DNA from: Phycisphaerae bacterium
GTDB lineage: Bacteria; Planctomycetota; Phycisphaerae; UBA1845; Fen-1342
Direction: 5' to 3'
Length of the DNA stretch: 64,000 nt
NCBI GenBank assembly: GCA_030428945.1
Contig: JAUIEC010000021.1
Coordinates: forward strand, 1-64,000
In this document: positions 35,443 to 44,470 of the stretch, in pieces
Layout of the letters: every line of letters begins with the position of its first letter
How positions within the stretch are numbered: position 1 is the stretch's first letter
The notes under the pieces: model-generated
The model's input: the letters and a program-made list of their open reading frames with translations, nothing else
Databases searched by the model: none
Told to the model about the DNA's origin: nothing
Position numbers and translations under genes: made by a program

Positions 35443-35634
35443 ACTCTCTTACGCCGTTGCCCATTCTCGGTGACGTGCAGCCGAATGGGCCAGGTCAAGA
35501 AGACTCCCAGACCTTTCCCAAAAGAATATCGGGACGGGGGTCCGGATGCAAGAGGCGACTTCTGTTTCCGGTATCGGCCGGTCCCGGGGCCTGGCTTAAC
35601 CCACGTCCCCCGGATGTGTTGCGGATCGGCCGTT

Positions 35635-36990
35635 TTATCCGGACGGTTGCCCGGATTTCGGCGGCGGGGGCGGGGCAAGCACCGCCAGATCCTGTTCGGG
35701 AGCGGTTGCGGCGGCCAGGAACGCCGCCCGCAGCCCCTCGGCCGACACCGTCTGCGTCCACAACAGCAGGCCCAGCAGCGCCGGCACGCAAACACTCGAC
35801 CGCAGGACGCCGGAGAGCCCGCGCCCGCCGGCGCTCACGACCGCGCCGACAACCACCGGAATCAGGACGCCCAGGCAGACCGCCAGCCCGCTAAAGGTCG
35901 GCCAGTGAACCTCGTCCCCGAACGGATACCCCAGCCGGAAACTGTGCAGCAGCCATTCCTCGGACAACAGCGTCGGCACTCCGACCAGCAGGGCCGCCGC
36001 CACGCCCGCCGCCAGCACCTGCATCCATGCCAGGCCGTGGCGAACCACCGCCACCAGGCCGAGCAGCGCCAGTGGTGCCGCGCCGTACAGCGTCCACTGC
36101 AGCCAGTGCAGCGTGGCATAGCGATGGACCCAGCGGGTCTGCAGCGTGACTGCCGGAACCGGCTGCCGGGCCATCAGGCCCAGCACCGTCGGATGCCGGG
36201 ACGCCAGGATCCCGCGGACACGCTTCCGCCAGGTCACCAGCGCCGCCGCGCGGGCATCGTCGGGGTCATCGGCCGCGCGCAGGCGGGCGAGTCGTTCGGC
36301 CGCCAGCAGGCGCAGGGCGATCGGTCCCTCCTGGCGCACCCAGGCGTCCAGCAGGGTGCGCTGCAGGCTGCTCAGGCGGGCGGTGTTTTCCGGGGTGGTT
36401 TCGATCCGTGCCAGCAGGTCGCAGGCGATCGCCAGCGTGGTGCCGTGCGTATAGCTCAACTGGTCGGTGGCCAGTTGTCGTGCGCTGAGCGGATCGAGGC
36501 CAAGCTGGGCGTAGTTCTCGGTGACTTCCTTCAGGAGCGCGCCAAGTCCGTGGGACGGCGGGCGCTGCGCGAGCGCGCTGACTTCCGGTTCGATGCGTTC
36601 CCACCAGCCGTCGGGAGGTGTGCCGGCGTGGTGCAACTGCGTCAGCTTGGCGGTCAGCAGCCAGAAGCGGGCCGACTGCCCGTCGCGCAGGGCGTTCAGC
36701 GGACCGGAAATGGCCCGCAGATTGCCGGCCGGCAGGCGACCGACGTAGACCCCGTTGATGGTCGAGCAGATCGACAGGCTGTTGCGGGCATCGGCTGCGC
36801 CGCTTGAGCGGAAGTTGCGGTTGATCGCCGCCGACCACTGCTCGTCCGAGATGGTCGCACTGATCGCGCCCGGCAGGGTCGCGGTGAAGCGCGTCACGGC
36901 GCGCAGTCCGAGCGCAACGATCAGCGCGGAGATCACGACCACGGCGATGGCGGTCAGCCACGCGCGGCGTGGAGGCGCGGGCGCGGTCAT
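35635..36990 (-). CDS. Polytopic membrane protein of unknown function
   Basis: This 451-aa protein has one N-terminal helix (about residues 12-32, LTAIAVVVISALIVALGL), a large helical soluble region (about 45-270), and four or five C-terminal hydrophobic segments. The end is Pro-rich (APPPPPKSGQPSG). Its ATG overlaps the agmatinase stop (ATGA), so it belongs to the polyamine operon. I do not recognise a family. A role in polyamine sensing or transport is only a guess from context. Confidence 0.7.
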   Translation of the reverse strand: MTAPAPPRRAWLTAIAVVVISALIVALGLRAVTRFTATLPGAISATISDEQWSAAINRNFRSSGAADARNSLSICSTINGVYVGRLPAGNLRAISGPLNALRDGQSARFWLLTAKLTQLHHAGTPPDGWWERIEPEVSALAQRPPSHGLGALLKEVTENYAQLGLDPLSARQLATDQLSYTHGTTLAIACDLLARIETTPENTARLSSLQRTLLDAWVRQEGPIALRLLAAERLARLRAADDPDDARAAALVTWRKRVRGILASRHPTVLGLMARQPVPAVTLQTRWVHRYATLHWLQWTLYGAAPLALLGLVAVVRHGLAWMQVLAAGVAAALLVGVPTLLSEEWLLHSFRLGYPFGDEVHWPTFSGLAVCLGVLIPVVVGAVVSAGGRGLSGVLRSSVCVPALLGLLLWTQTVSAEGLRAAFLAAATAPEQDLAVLAPPPPPKSGQPSG

Positions 36991-37880
36991 CGCTTGGCCG
37001 GCCGTCGGCGGGTCGGCGGGCAGGCCAGCCCGATGACCCGGTACGCCAGGCGGGCGGCCAGGAACTCGGTCACGTGCGAGCCGGGGGTGGGGCTGACTTC
37101 GACGATGTCGGCCGCGACGATGCGCCGCTGCCTGGCAACGGCGGCGAGCAGGTCGGTCACCTGGAACCAGTCGAGCCCGCCGGGTTCGGGGGTGCCGGTG
37201 CCGGGCGCGGCGGCCGGGTCGAAGCCGTCGATGTCGATCGTGACGTAGACGTTCTCGTGCAGGGCGTCCACGCTGCGCTCGATCCAGTCCGGCAGCGTGT
37301 GACACGCTCGGGCGGTGAACCGCAGCAGTTCATCGCGGCGGATGCGTTGCGCTTCCGGCTTCGAGAAACTGCGCAGGCCGACGCCGACCGAGTGCACGCC
37401 GAGCTGCTGGATGCGGCGCATGACGGCCGCGTGACTGTCGGGGGACCCCTGGTACTCGTCGCGCAGGTCGGCGTGGGCGTCGATCTGCAGCACGCTGAGT
37501 TTGCGGTGCCGGCTGCGGACGGCCCGGACGAGGGCGGTGCTGATGCCGTGTTCGCCGCCGAGGGTCAGCAGGAACTTGTCGTCGCGGACCACTCTGCGCG
37601 CGGCGCGGTAGATCCGCTCCTGCATGGCGGCCGGTCCGCGGACGTCGGGTTCGAGCGCCGGCAGGGTGGCGATGCCGCAGGACTGCGATTCGCGGGCGAG
37701 GTCGGTGTCGTACCACTCGACCTGCTGGGAGGCGGTGATGATCGCGCGGGGCCCGTTGCGGGTGCCGGGGTTGTAGCTGGTGGTCGCGTCGTAGGGGACC
37801 GGCAGGACCGCCACACGGGCCGTTTCGTACGCGGCCAGTTGATCAGGCAATCCCAGGAAATTGTCCGCGACGCCGTCCAT
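36987..37880 (-). CDS. speB: Agmatinase (ureohydrolase)
   Basis: This 297-aa enzyme should turn agmatine into putrescine and urea. The two-manganese site is visible: GGEHG (His111), IDAHADLRD (Asp134, His136, Asp138) and TIDIDGFDP. The PGTGTPEPGGL loop is typical of ureohydrolases. It follows the arginine decarboxylase gene by six bases, which supports agmatine rather than arginine as substrate. Confidence 0.92.
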   Translation of the reverse strand: MDGVADNFLGLPDQLAAYETARVAVLPVPYDATTSYNPGTRNGPRAIITASQQVEWYDTDLARESQSCGIATLPALEPDVRGPAAMQERIYRAARRVVRDDKFLLTLGGEHGISTALVRAVRSRHRKLSVLQIDAHADLRDEYQGSPDSHAAVMRRIQQLGVHSVGVGLRSFSKPEAQRIRRDELLRFTARACHTLPDWIERSVDALHENVYVTIDIDGFDPAAAPGTGTPEPGGLDWFQVTDLLAAVARQRRIVAADIVEVSPTPGSHVTEFLAARLAYRVIGLACPPTRRRPAKR

Positions 37881-37886
37881 GGTCGC

Positions 37887-38450
37887 CTATTCGGATTCGA
37901 GGACGAGGATGGCCGCGGCGAGGACCGTCGTCCAGAGCCCGTTCTTGTCACCCTCGGCGGTCTGCACGAACGAGCGGGTGTGGACGATTTCGCCGCTCAT
38001 CTTGTAGATCTCGCGACGTTCGTCGTAGTCGGCGTCGGGATCGAAGGCCACGCCGACGGTCGAGGCCAGCATGCTGGCGGCCATGTCTTCGACGAAGTCC
38101 GAGGTCCGCTTGTTGGTCATGCCGTAGCCGTGGTGTTCGGCGATGTATCCGTGCTGGTTGGGCTTGGCGGGCAGGGCCAGACCGATCCCGGCGCAGACCA
38201 GGCGGTTGGGTTCGTTCGTGCGGGCCTCGGCCATGACGCAGTAGACGATCTGGCCGGGGTTGAGTTTCTTCAGTCCGACACGGCGGTCGACGATCTTGCA
38301 GGCGGGGGGGTAGATGCTCGAGACCTTGACGAGGTTGTACTCGGCGATCCTGGCCTCGCGGAGGGCCTCCTCGAAGGACTGCAGGTTGTTGCGGTGCTTG
38401 CCAACGCCGCGGGTAAAGAACATCTGCTTGGGGACCCAAATATTCGACAT
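37887..38450 (-). CDS. pdaD: Pyruvoyl-dependent arginine decarboxylase
   Basis: This 187-aa proenzyme is expected to cleave itself between Ser44 and Ser45 in NLVKVSSIYPP, giving a pyruvoyl group that decarboxylates arginine to agmatine. The C-terminal region with AEHHGYGMTNKRTSDFVEDM is well conserved in the family. It is followed by agmatinase, giving a two-step route from arginine to putrescine. The 38451-38719 gap before the next gene end shows no further feature. Confidence 0.93.
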   Translation of the reverse strand: MSNIWVPKQMFFTRGVGKHRNNLQSFEEALREARIAEYNLVKVSSIYPPACKIVDRRVGLKKLNPGQIVYCVMAEARTNEPNRLVCAGIGLALPAKPNQHGYIAEHHGYGMTNKRTSDFVEDMAASMLASTVGVAFDPDADYDERREIYKMSGEIVHTRSFVQTAEGDKNGLWTTVLAAAILVLESE

Positions 38451-38719
38451 GACACGCTCTCCAGCCCCTTCGCGCGCCGGGTTGACAGGGCCCGAACTCC
38501 GCGATGAAGCTCGGAATTATAGCGGGGCCCGGACGCTGAACAACTGGCGGGGAAAGGGAACCGGCGTGGTCCGCATTCCGGTGATCGGTGCGAAGCGGTT
38601 CGGTCCATCGGCGCTGACGAAGATACTGCGCAGGAGCGCAGGCGCGGCACACGCGCCGGAAGCTCGCGCACGTGCTGCCGGGCTGATCCGCGTGCCTGCT
38701 GACTGGCCGGCCGGGCCGG

Positions 38720-39613
38720 TCACTGCGGCCGCCGGTGGTGGGCCGCGGTCAGGGCGGCGAAGCGGCGGATGTGTCCCGGTCCGATGCCGCAGCAGCCGCC
38801 GACGATCTGCGGGCCGACGGCCAGCACCTGCTGGAAGACTTCGTCGAAGTCCTCGGGGCGCGTGCGGTACCGGGGCGTGCCGTCGACCAGGTCGGGCACG
38901 CCGGCGCTCGGGGTGATCCACAGCGGCAGTTCGGTGTGGGCCCGCAGGGCGACGGTCGCCGGAAGCACGTACTGCCACCCGGCACCGCAGGTGATTCCCA
39001 GCAGGTCCGCGCCGGCTTCCTCGAGCGGCGTGGCGCAGGCATCGGCCGCGATGCCCATCACGGTCTGTGTCCGCTGCGGGCCCGAGTCGAACGACAGGCA
39101 CGCCACCACCGGCAGGCTCGTCCGATCGCGGGCCGCCCGGACCGCGATCGCCAGTTCGCCCACCTCCGAGAACGTCTCGCAGACCAGCCAGTCCGCGCCG
39201 CCGGCCGCGAGGGCCTCGGCCTGCGCGGCATAGGCTTCGAACAGGTGTTCCTCGGAAACCTCCCCGACCGAGACGATCTTGCCGCTCGGGCCGAGCACCC
39301 CGCAGACGGTGGCGCCGGCCGGTTCGGCGATGCGGCGGACCAGGTCGGCGGCCGCCCGGTTGAGTTCGCCCAGGTCGGCGGTCAGGTTGCGCTGCTCGGC
39401 GGCGATCGCGTTGGCGGCGAAGGTGTGTGTCCGCAGGAACTGCGCGCCGCTGGCGAGGTAGTCGCGGGCGATCGCCTCGACCAGGTCACGGCGTTCCAGG
39501 ACGGCCCGTTCGCTGGGTTGCCCGAACGGCAGGCCGCGCTGCTGCAGTTCGCTGGACCAGCCACCGTCGGCGATCAGAATCCGGTCGCCCAGGCGGGCGG
39601 GATCATGCGGCAT
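38720..39613 (-). CDS. Homocysteine S-methyltransferase domain protein
   Basis: This 297-aa protein has the homocysteine-binding (beta/alpha)8 fold with the three zinc cysteines, one in GITCGAGW and two in VGGCCGIGP, and an N-terminal substrate loop (IADGGWSSEL). The domain is the same as the first domain of metH in this window (57106-60678) but stands alone. The methyl donor may be S-methylmethionine, betaine or another compound. The ATG at 39613 is one base from the upstream stop. Confidence 0.88.
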   Translation of the reverse strand: MPHDPARLGDRILIADGGWSSELQQRGLPFGQPSERAVLERRDLVEAIARDYLASGAQFLRTHTFAANAIAAEQRNLTADLGELNRAAADLVRRIAEPAGATVCGVLGPSGKIVSVGEVSEEHLFEAYAAQAEALAAGGADWLVCETFSEVGELAIAVRAARDRTSLPVVACLSFDSGPQRTQTVMGIAADACATPLEEAGADLLGITCGAGWQYVLPATVALRAHTELPLWITPSAGVPDLVDGTPRYRTRPEDFDEVFQQVLAVGPQIVGGCCGIGPGHIRRFAALTAAHHRRPQ

Positions 39614-39614
39614 C

Positions 39615-40226
39615 TCAGTTCCCTCGTCGGTCGGATGGCAGCGGCGACAGCCAGGCGCGGATGGCCGCGGCGTGTTCGGGCGTCCCGGCCGGGCTGTGCA
39701 GGAAGCCGTTGAATTCGATCTCGTCCAGGACACGCGGCAGATCGGCCGGCAGGTCGGTCGCGTCGAGCAGCAGGCCCCCGAGACGCCAGTCCAGCAGTCG
39801 GACACCGGTCGTGATCCGGGCCGCGTCCAGCGGGCGGATGTCCAGTTCCCAGCGGACCCGCGGACTGTTGACCGTTTCGATCGCGTCGGCCGCGGCCCGC
39901 GGGGTGACCGGCAGGTCGGCGCGCAGCAGGATCTCGATGCCGCGGGCTTCGGCTGACCAGCGGAGGCGGAGGGCGGCTTCGATCAGGGTCTGCAGGGCGG
40001 CGTCGGTGTCGCCGGTGGCGGCGACCGGTGTCAGCACGATCCGTCGGAGCGGCCCGGCCGGGAGTCGGGGGTGTTCGGCGACCTGGTCGGCGGGCAGAAC
40101 GAGGCCGCGGGCCGAAGTCGGCGTCGGGTCCTGGCGGTCGTCGAGTTCGGCGGCGTCGTTGTCGAGCAGGTCCCAGCCAGGGGGTGGCGGGTGGCGTGGC
40201 GACGGGATGTCGGTGGTCAGGAGCAT
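39615..40226 (-). CDS. Uncharacterised protein, possibly TIM-barrel related
   Basis: This 203-aa protein has no clear catalytic motif. The stretch AEARGIEILLRADLPVTPRA...AIETVNSPRVRWELDI resembles a part of sugar phosphate isomerase/epimerase-like TIM barrels, but the protein is too short for a full barrel and the metal ligands are not evident. The ATG at 40226 is preferred because an upstream frame to 40262 enters a perfect inverted repeat. It is directly upstream of the homocysteine methyltransferase gene, with a one-base gap. Confidence 0.55.
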   Translation of the reverse strand: MLLTTDIPSPRHPPPPGWDLLDNDAAELDDRQDPTPTSARGLVLPADQVAEHPRLPAGPLRRIVLTPVAATGDTDAALQTLIEAALRLRWSAEARGIEILLRADLPVTPRAAADAIETVNSPRVRWELDIRPLDAARITTGVRLLDWRLGGLLLDATDLPADLPRVLDEIEFNGFLHSPAGTPEHAAAIRAWLSPLPSDRRGN

Positions 40227-40261
40227 CGCGGCGATGATCGTCGAGGCCTGTCGACAAAACA

Positions 40262-40299
40262 AGGTCGGCGTCTGCCCAGCAAACAGGAGACGCCGACCT
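40262..40299. other. Perfect 12-base inverted repeat
   Basis: AGGTCGGCGTCT (40262-40273) and AGACGCCGACCT (40288-40299) form a perfect stem with a 14-base loop. On the minus strand TTGTTTTG follows, as in an intrinsic terminator. It lies between the minus-strand gene start and the capsid cassette. The rest of 40300-40539 holds smaller GC-rich hairpins, one followed by six T residues near 40436, and no gene. Confidence 0.6.
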
Positions 40300-40539
40300 C
40301 AACGCGAAGTGAAGGCTTCCCTTCCTCCGACAACCCGTGACCCGGTCGCGGGGTGCCGGAGTTTTTGCGACCCGGTCGAAACTGGGTCGCGGCTCCGGAA
40401 GGAAGTATGCGAAACAAACCGCCCGGCCGGGATCTTTTTTCAGTAGGACACCTAGGAAGTCTTGCGTTCCCCCGTAGAGTTCCGTAGCGGGCCCGGGCGA
40501 CGGGGCCGCGGGGCGAAGGGCCCGACGAAGGAGACCGAG

Positions 40540-41796
40540 ATGCGATTCTGGCCCGGCAGGGCGGCACGATCCTCGCGACCGGACACGACCTGTGCCCGGC
40601 CAACTTCCTCCCCCGACGCACGCGTCGTCCGTCCCGGACCGGACGACGCGGCGCACCTCTCCGCCTGGGGAACGTGGGGCGCGGGGGAGATCCAGGGCGC
40701 CCTGCAGGCCGCCGCCCGCGGGCGTCCGCAGCGGCAGTTCGCCCTGTTCGCGCAAATGCTGCAGCGCTGGTCGCGGCTGGCCGCGGTCGAGAGCACCCGC
40801 CGCCTGGCGCTGACCGGGCTCGAGTGGGAACTGGTGCCGGGCGGCGGCGCCGCGGCCGAGGCGGCGGCCGCGTACTGCAGTGAATGCCTGCGCGAATTCG
40901 AGACCCTTCCGGCGGTGCTGGCGCATCTGGCGCTGGCCCGCGGCTACGGGATCGCCGTCACGGAACTCGTCTGGGAGCGCGGACGCCTGCGGGATCTCGT
41001 CCCCGTGCCCGCGGCGCGGCTGTATGCCGCCTCCGACGAGCCGTGGCGGCTGCGGGTCCGGACCGGACCGGACGGCGGTCCGGCCCTCGACGAGGACCCC
41101 TGGAAGTGGATCGTGCATCGCCCCGATCCGCAGGCCGACGGGCTCTTCACCGGCGGACTGCTGCGGGCCAGCGCGCTGCTGTACCTCGCGCAGAACGTCA
41201 GCTTCAAGGACTGGCTGATCTACTCGCAGGTCGCCGGCATGCCCGTGCGGGTCGCCCGCTTCGATCCCGGCCTGACCGAAACCGACAAGCGCCGCCTGCT
41301 CGAAATGCTCAACGCGCTCGGTACCGACGCGGTCGCCGCCGTCAGCAAGAGCGTCGAACTCGACTTCTTTCCGTCCGGCGGCGGCAGCGCCCCGTACGCC
41401 GCCCTGCAGGAATACTGCAATCGCGAGGTGACCATCCTCTGGCTCGGGCAGCACCTGACGACCGACATAGTCGGCGAAGGCTCGCGGGCGGCGGCCGAGA
41501 TTCACGATCGGGTTCGCGAGGATCTGCTGGTCCACGACCTGGCCGAGGAGCGTCGCACGCTCGAGCGCGACCTGCTGCGGCCGCTGGTGCTGCAGCGGTT
41601 CGGTCGCGCGGCGCTGGTGCCGCACTTTCGGCGGACGCTGGTGCAGGCCACGGACGGGCGGACGCTGGTGGAGACGCTCGGGGTTGCGGTTCGCGAACTC
41701 GGCCTGCGGGTTCCGCGTCGCTGGGCGCACCAGGCGCTGGGGATTCCGGAAGCCGCGGCGGGCGCCGAGGTCCTGCAGATGGAGTCCTCGAGATGA
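40540..41796 (+). CDS. Mu gp29-like portal protein (DUF935)
   Basis: This 418-aa protein matches the DUF935 portal family of Mu-like phages: LQAAARGRPQRQFALFAQML, the WKWIVHRP region and FKDWLIYSQVAGMPVRV. The portal forms the ring at the capsid vertex. AAGGAG precedes the ATG at 40540. It is the first gene of a seven-gene capsid cassette. No terminase gene precedes it, which is unusual because portal and terminase are normally adjacent. Base composition is like that of neighbouring host genes. Confidence 0.85.
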   Translation: MRFWPGRAARSSRPDTTCARPTSSPDARVVRPGPDDAAHLSAWGTWGAGEIQGALQAAARGRPQRQFALFAQMLQRWSRLAAVESTRRLALTGLEWELVPGGGAAAEAAAAYCSECLREFETLPAVLAHLALARGYGIAVTELVWERGRLRDLVPVPAARLYAASDEPWRLRVRTGPDGGPALDEDPWKWIVHRPDPQADGLFTGGLLRASALLYLAQNVSFKDWLIYSQVAGMPVRVARFDPGLTETDKRRLLEMLNALGTDAVAAVSKSVELDFFPSGGGSAPYAALQEYCNREVTILWLGQHLTTDIVGEGSRAAAEIHDRVREDLLVHDLAEERRTLERDLLRPLVLQRFGRAALVPHFRRTLVQATDGRTLVETLGVAVRELGLRVPRRWAHQALGIPEAAAGAEVLQMESSR

Positions 41797-42233
41797 GCGA
41801 GCCCGTCCTGACGATCCGTCGCGGCGAACCCGATGACCTTTCGCCGCTGAGTTTCTTCTGCGACACGGCGCTGCGGCGCGACTACTTCCTGCGGCGCGGG
41901 CAACTGGCCGAGATGCTGCGCGGGGACCGGCACGAGGTCTACATCGCCGAGATCGACGGCGTGCTGGTCGGCCTGGCGGTGCTGACGCGCCCGGGTCGGC
42001 TGGTGAACGTGCTGGTGCACCCGGCCTATCGCGGGCTGGGGATCGGGCGGTGCCTGGTGGTGACCGCGGGTCCGCGCGAGGTGCGGGTCAAGACCGACAT
42101 GAGCAGCGGTGATCCGCGTCCGTTCTATCGCCGGCTCGGCTTTCGCCCGAGCGGTGAGCGCAACGCGCGCGGCAACATCGAGGTGTTTCGAGCGACCGGC
42201 GCTGCGGCTGCGCGCCCGTCGACCTCCTCCTGA
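41793..42233 (+). CDS. GNAT-family acetyltransferase inside capsid cassette
   Basis: This 146-aa protein shows the GNAT fold: an N-terminal beta strand (LTIRRGEPDDL), acetyl-CoA loop VHPAYRGLGIGRCLV and C-terminal FYRRLGFRPSG. The substrate is unknown. Its ATG overlaps the portal stop by four bases, so the two are translated together. Such a gene between portal and protease is not part of the classical Mu order. Confidence 0.8.
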   Translation: MSEPVLTIRRGEPDDLSPLSFFCDTALRRDYFLRRGQLAEMLRGDRHEVYIAEIDGVLVGLAVLTRPGRLVNVLVHPAYRGLGIGRCLVVTAGPREVRVKTDMSSGDPRPFYRRLGFRPSGERNARGNIEVFRATGAAAARPSTSS

Positions 42234-42265
42234 CTTCGCAGCCGCGTCTTCCTTGGAGGCTTGTC

Positions 42266-43126
42266 ATGCAAGCAAGCGAACAGGCGTCCGCGGCGACCCG
42301 GCTGCGGGCGAGCCTGCTGCGACAGGGGCGGGAGCCGGTCGATGCGTTTCGACTGATCCCCTTCGGGCCGCTGCAGGTCGAGCAGCAGCCACCTCTGTCC
42401 TGCACGTTCGATCGCGGGCAGGCGACGGAACTGGCCGCGTGGTTCCAGCAGCTCGGCCGCCGCCTGGCGATCGACTACGAACACCAGAGCTTCGGGCCGC
42501 TGAACCTGCGTCCGGACCGGTTGTCGCCGGCGGCCGGCTGGATCGGTGGTCTCGAGGTCCGCGACGACGGACTCTGGGCGGTCGAGGTCGAGTGGACCGC
42601 GCGGGCCAGCGACCTGCTGACGACCGGCGAGTACCGCTACTTCTCGCCGGTGCTGATCTGGGCGGACGCCCGGCGGGAGCGGATCGCCGCGCTCGGCCCG
42701 GTCGCCCTGACCAACGACCCGGCGATGCACAACGTGCCGGCGCTGGCGGCCTCGCGGCAGGGCGCTCCGAACGAGTTCGCCGGCGCGCTGCGGGCGGCCC
42801 GTGACGAAGTCGCCGCGCTGCAGACGGAACTGCGTGAGCAGCGCGCGGACCGCTTCGTCGAGGACGGCGTGCAGGCCGGCAAGATCCTCGATAGCACCCG
42901 CGGCGACTGGCAGGCGCTGTTCCTGCGCGAGCCGCGGGTCGCCGCGGATCGGCTTGAGCGGGCGCCGGTGCTGATGCCGCCCGGGCAACTGACCGGCCCC
43001 GACGGGCACGAGGGGCAGTCGCATCCGGGCACCTGGATCGAGGACGCCGATCTGCAGGCCTACGACCGCGTGGCGGCCGCCGGGCACGTGCAGGTTCACG
43101 GGACGGGAGGTGGCGGATGGCATTGA
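42266..43126 (+). CDS. Mu gpI-like capsid maturation protease/scaffold
   Basis: This 286-aa protein has the Mu I-type protease features: IDYEHQS, AAGWIGGLEV, VEWTARASDLLTTGEYRYFSP-like region and ALTNDPAM. The N-terminal part (to about residue 160) is the protease, and the C-terminal helical part (about 165-230) is scaffold-like. GGAGG precedes the ATG. It would cut scaffold and capsid during head maturation. It overlaps the next gene by ten bases. Confidence 0.85.
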   Translation: MQASEQASAATRLRASLLRQGREPVDAFRLIPFGPLQVEQQPPLSCTFDRGQATELAAWFQQLGRRLAIDYEHQSFGPLNLRPDRLSPAAGWIGGLEVRDDGLWAVEVEWTARASDLLTTGEYRYFSPVLIWADARRERIAALGPVALTNDPAMHNVPALAASRQGAPNEFAGALRAARDEVAALQTELREQRADRFVEDGVQAGKILDSTRGDWQALFLREPRVAADRLERAPVLMPPGQLTGPDGHEGQSHPGTWIEDADLQAYDRVAAAGHVQVHGTGGGGWH

Positions 43127-43524
43127 CGACCGGACGAAGAGTGAAGTTCTACGTCTCGCAGGAACTCGTCGCGCTGCCGGTCCTGAGCGGTACGCGGATC
43201 TACGGCGGCGCGCTGGTCGGGCAGGACGGTGCCAGCGGGCGCGCCCGACCGCTGGTGGCCGGCGATCGCTTCCTGGGCCTGGCCTACGCGGGGGCCGATG
43301 CGGTCGACGGGACGCCGGTGCGGGTCATGCTGCATCAGCACATCGATGCCGTGCTCGATCTGCCCGGGTCCGTACCGACCGATATCGGTGCGGACGTCTA
43401 TGCCGCGGACGACGAGCAGTTGACGCTGACGGCGGCGGGGAATTCGTGGGTCGGGCGGATCGTCGCGCTCGAGCAGGATGGCAGGGTTCGCGTGCGGCTG
43501 CGGCCGTGGGCGAGTCGGGATTAG
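43117..43524 (+). CDS. Capsid decoration-like protein (DUF2190-like)
   Basis: This 135-aa beta-rich protein (LPVLSGTRIYGGALVG, GLAYAGADAVDGTPVRVML, IGADVYAADDEQLTLTA) lies between protease and major capsid. DUF2190-type decoration proteins often occupy that place in phages. GGGAGG precedes the ATG. The family call is by position and general appearance. Confidence 0.65.
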   Translation: MALTTGRRVKFYVSQELVALPVLSGTRIYGGALVGQDGASGRARPLVAGDRFLGLAYAGADAVDGTPVRVMLHQHIDAVLDLPGSVPTDIGADVYAADDEQLTLTAAGNSWVGRIVALEQDGRVRVRLRPWASRD

Positions 43525-43534
43525 GAGGGCAGGC

Positions 43535-44464
43535 ATGAGTGTGATCACGGACACGGGCTTGACGTCGCGGGCGGTGGTCGGGCGATTCTATCGACGGCTC
43601 GAGGAGCACGCGGCGGCGGCGTGGTGGACGCAGGTGGCGCTGCGTTTCGGCAGCAGCCAGGAGTCGGAGACCTATCGCTGGCTGGGGATGGTCCCGCAGG
43701 TTCGCGAGTGGATCGGCGGGCGGCAGGTGCGTCCGCTGCGCAGCCAGGGGCTGACGATCGTCAACAAGGTCTGGGAGGCGACGCTGCGGATCGACGCGGA
43801 CGAACTGCGGCGCGACAAGAGCGGACAGATGCTGGTGCGGATCAACGACCTCGCCCGGCGCGTGGCGACGCATCCGAACAAGCTGATCAGCGACCTGCTG
43901 CTGGCCGGCGAAACGGAGGCGGGCTACGACGGCCAGCCGTTCTTCGCCGGCACGCACGTCGATGGCGAGGAATCGCCGCAGAGCAACACGCTCTCGCACG
44001 ATGTCGGCACGCCGAGCGCGCCGACGCCGAGCGAGATGTACGACGCGGTGCTGGCCGGCCTGACGCAGATGCTGCAACTGGTCGACGACCAGGGCGAGCC
44101 GCTGCACGAGGGGGCCCGCTCGTTCCTGGTGATGGTGCCGCTCGGCCTGCTGCCGCCGGTGCTGACGGCGCTCGGCAGCCGCGAGATCGAGGCGTCGAGC
44201 AACCCGCTGGTGACGGGCGAGGCGTTCCGGATGCGCTGGGTGGCCAACCCCCGGCTGACCTGGAACGATCGCTTCGTGATCTTCCGCAACGACGGCCCGA
44301 GCCGCCCGTTCATCTTCCAGGAGGAACTGCCGGTGCAGGTGCAGGTCCTCGGACCGGGCAGCGAACTGGCGATCAACGAGAACCAGCACCAGTACGGCGT
44401 CAAGGCGATTCACGCCGCCGGGTACGGCTTCTGGCAGGACGCCTGCCTGGTCAGGCTGGTCTGA
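43535..44464 (+). CDS. Mu gpT-like major capsid protein
   Basis: This 309-aa protein resembles the Mu-like major head subunit: MVPQVREWIGGRQVRPLRSQGLTIVNKVWEATLRID, then GYDGQPFFAGTHVDGE and the C-terminal NQHQYGVKAIHAAGYGFWQDACL. These are characteristic of gpT (HK97 fold). AGGAGG precedes the ATG at 43535. The length is close to Mu T (about 305 aa). It looks intact, not decayed. Confidence 0.9.
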   Translation: MSVITDTGLTSRAVVGRFYRRLEEHAAAAWWTQVALRFGSSQESETYRWLGMVPQVREWIGGRQVRPLRSQGLTIVNKVWEATLRIDADELRRDKSGQMLVRINDLARRVATHPNKLISDLLLAGETEAGYDGQPFFAGTHVDGEESPQSNTLSHDVGTPSAPTPSEMYDAVLAGLTQMLQLVDDQGEPLHEGARSFLVMVPLGLLPPVLTALGSREIEASSNPLVTGEAFRMRWVANPRLTWNDRFVIFRNDGPSRPFIFQEELPVQVQVLGPGSELAINENQHQYGVKAIHAAGYGFWQDACLVRLV

Positions 44465-44470
44465 CGCGCG

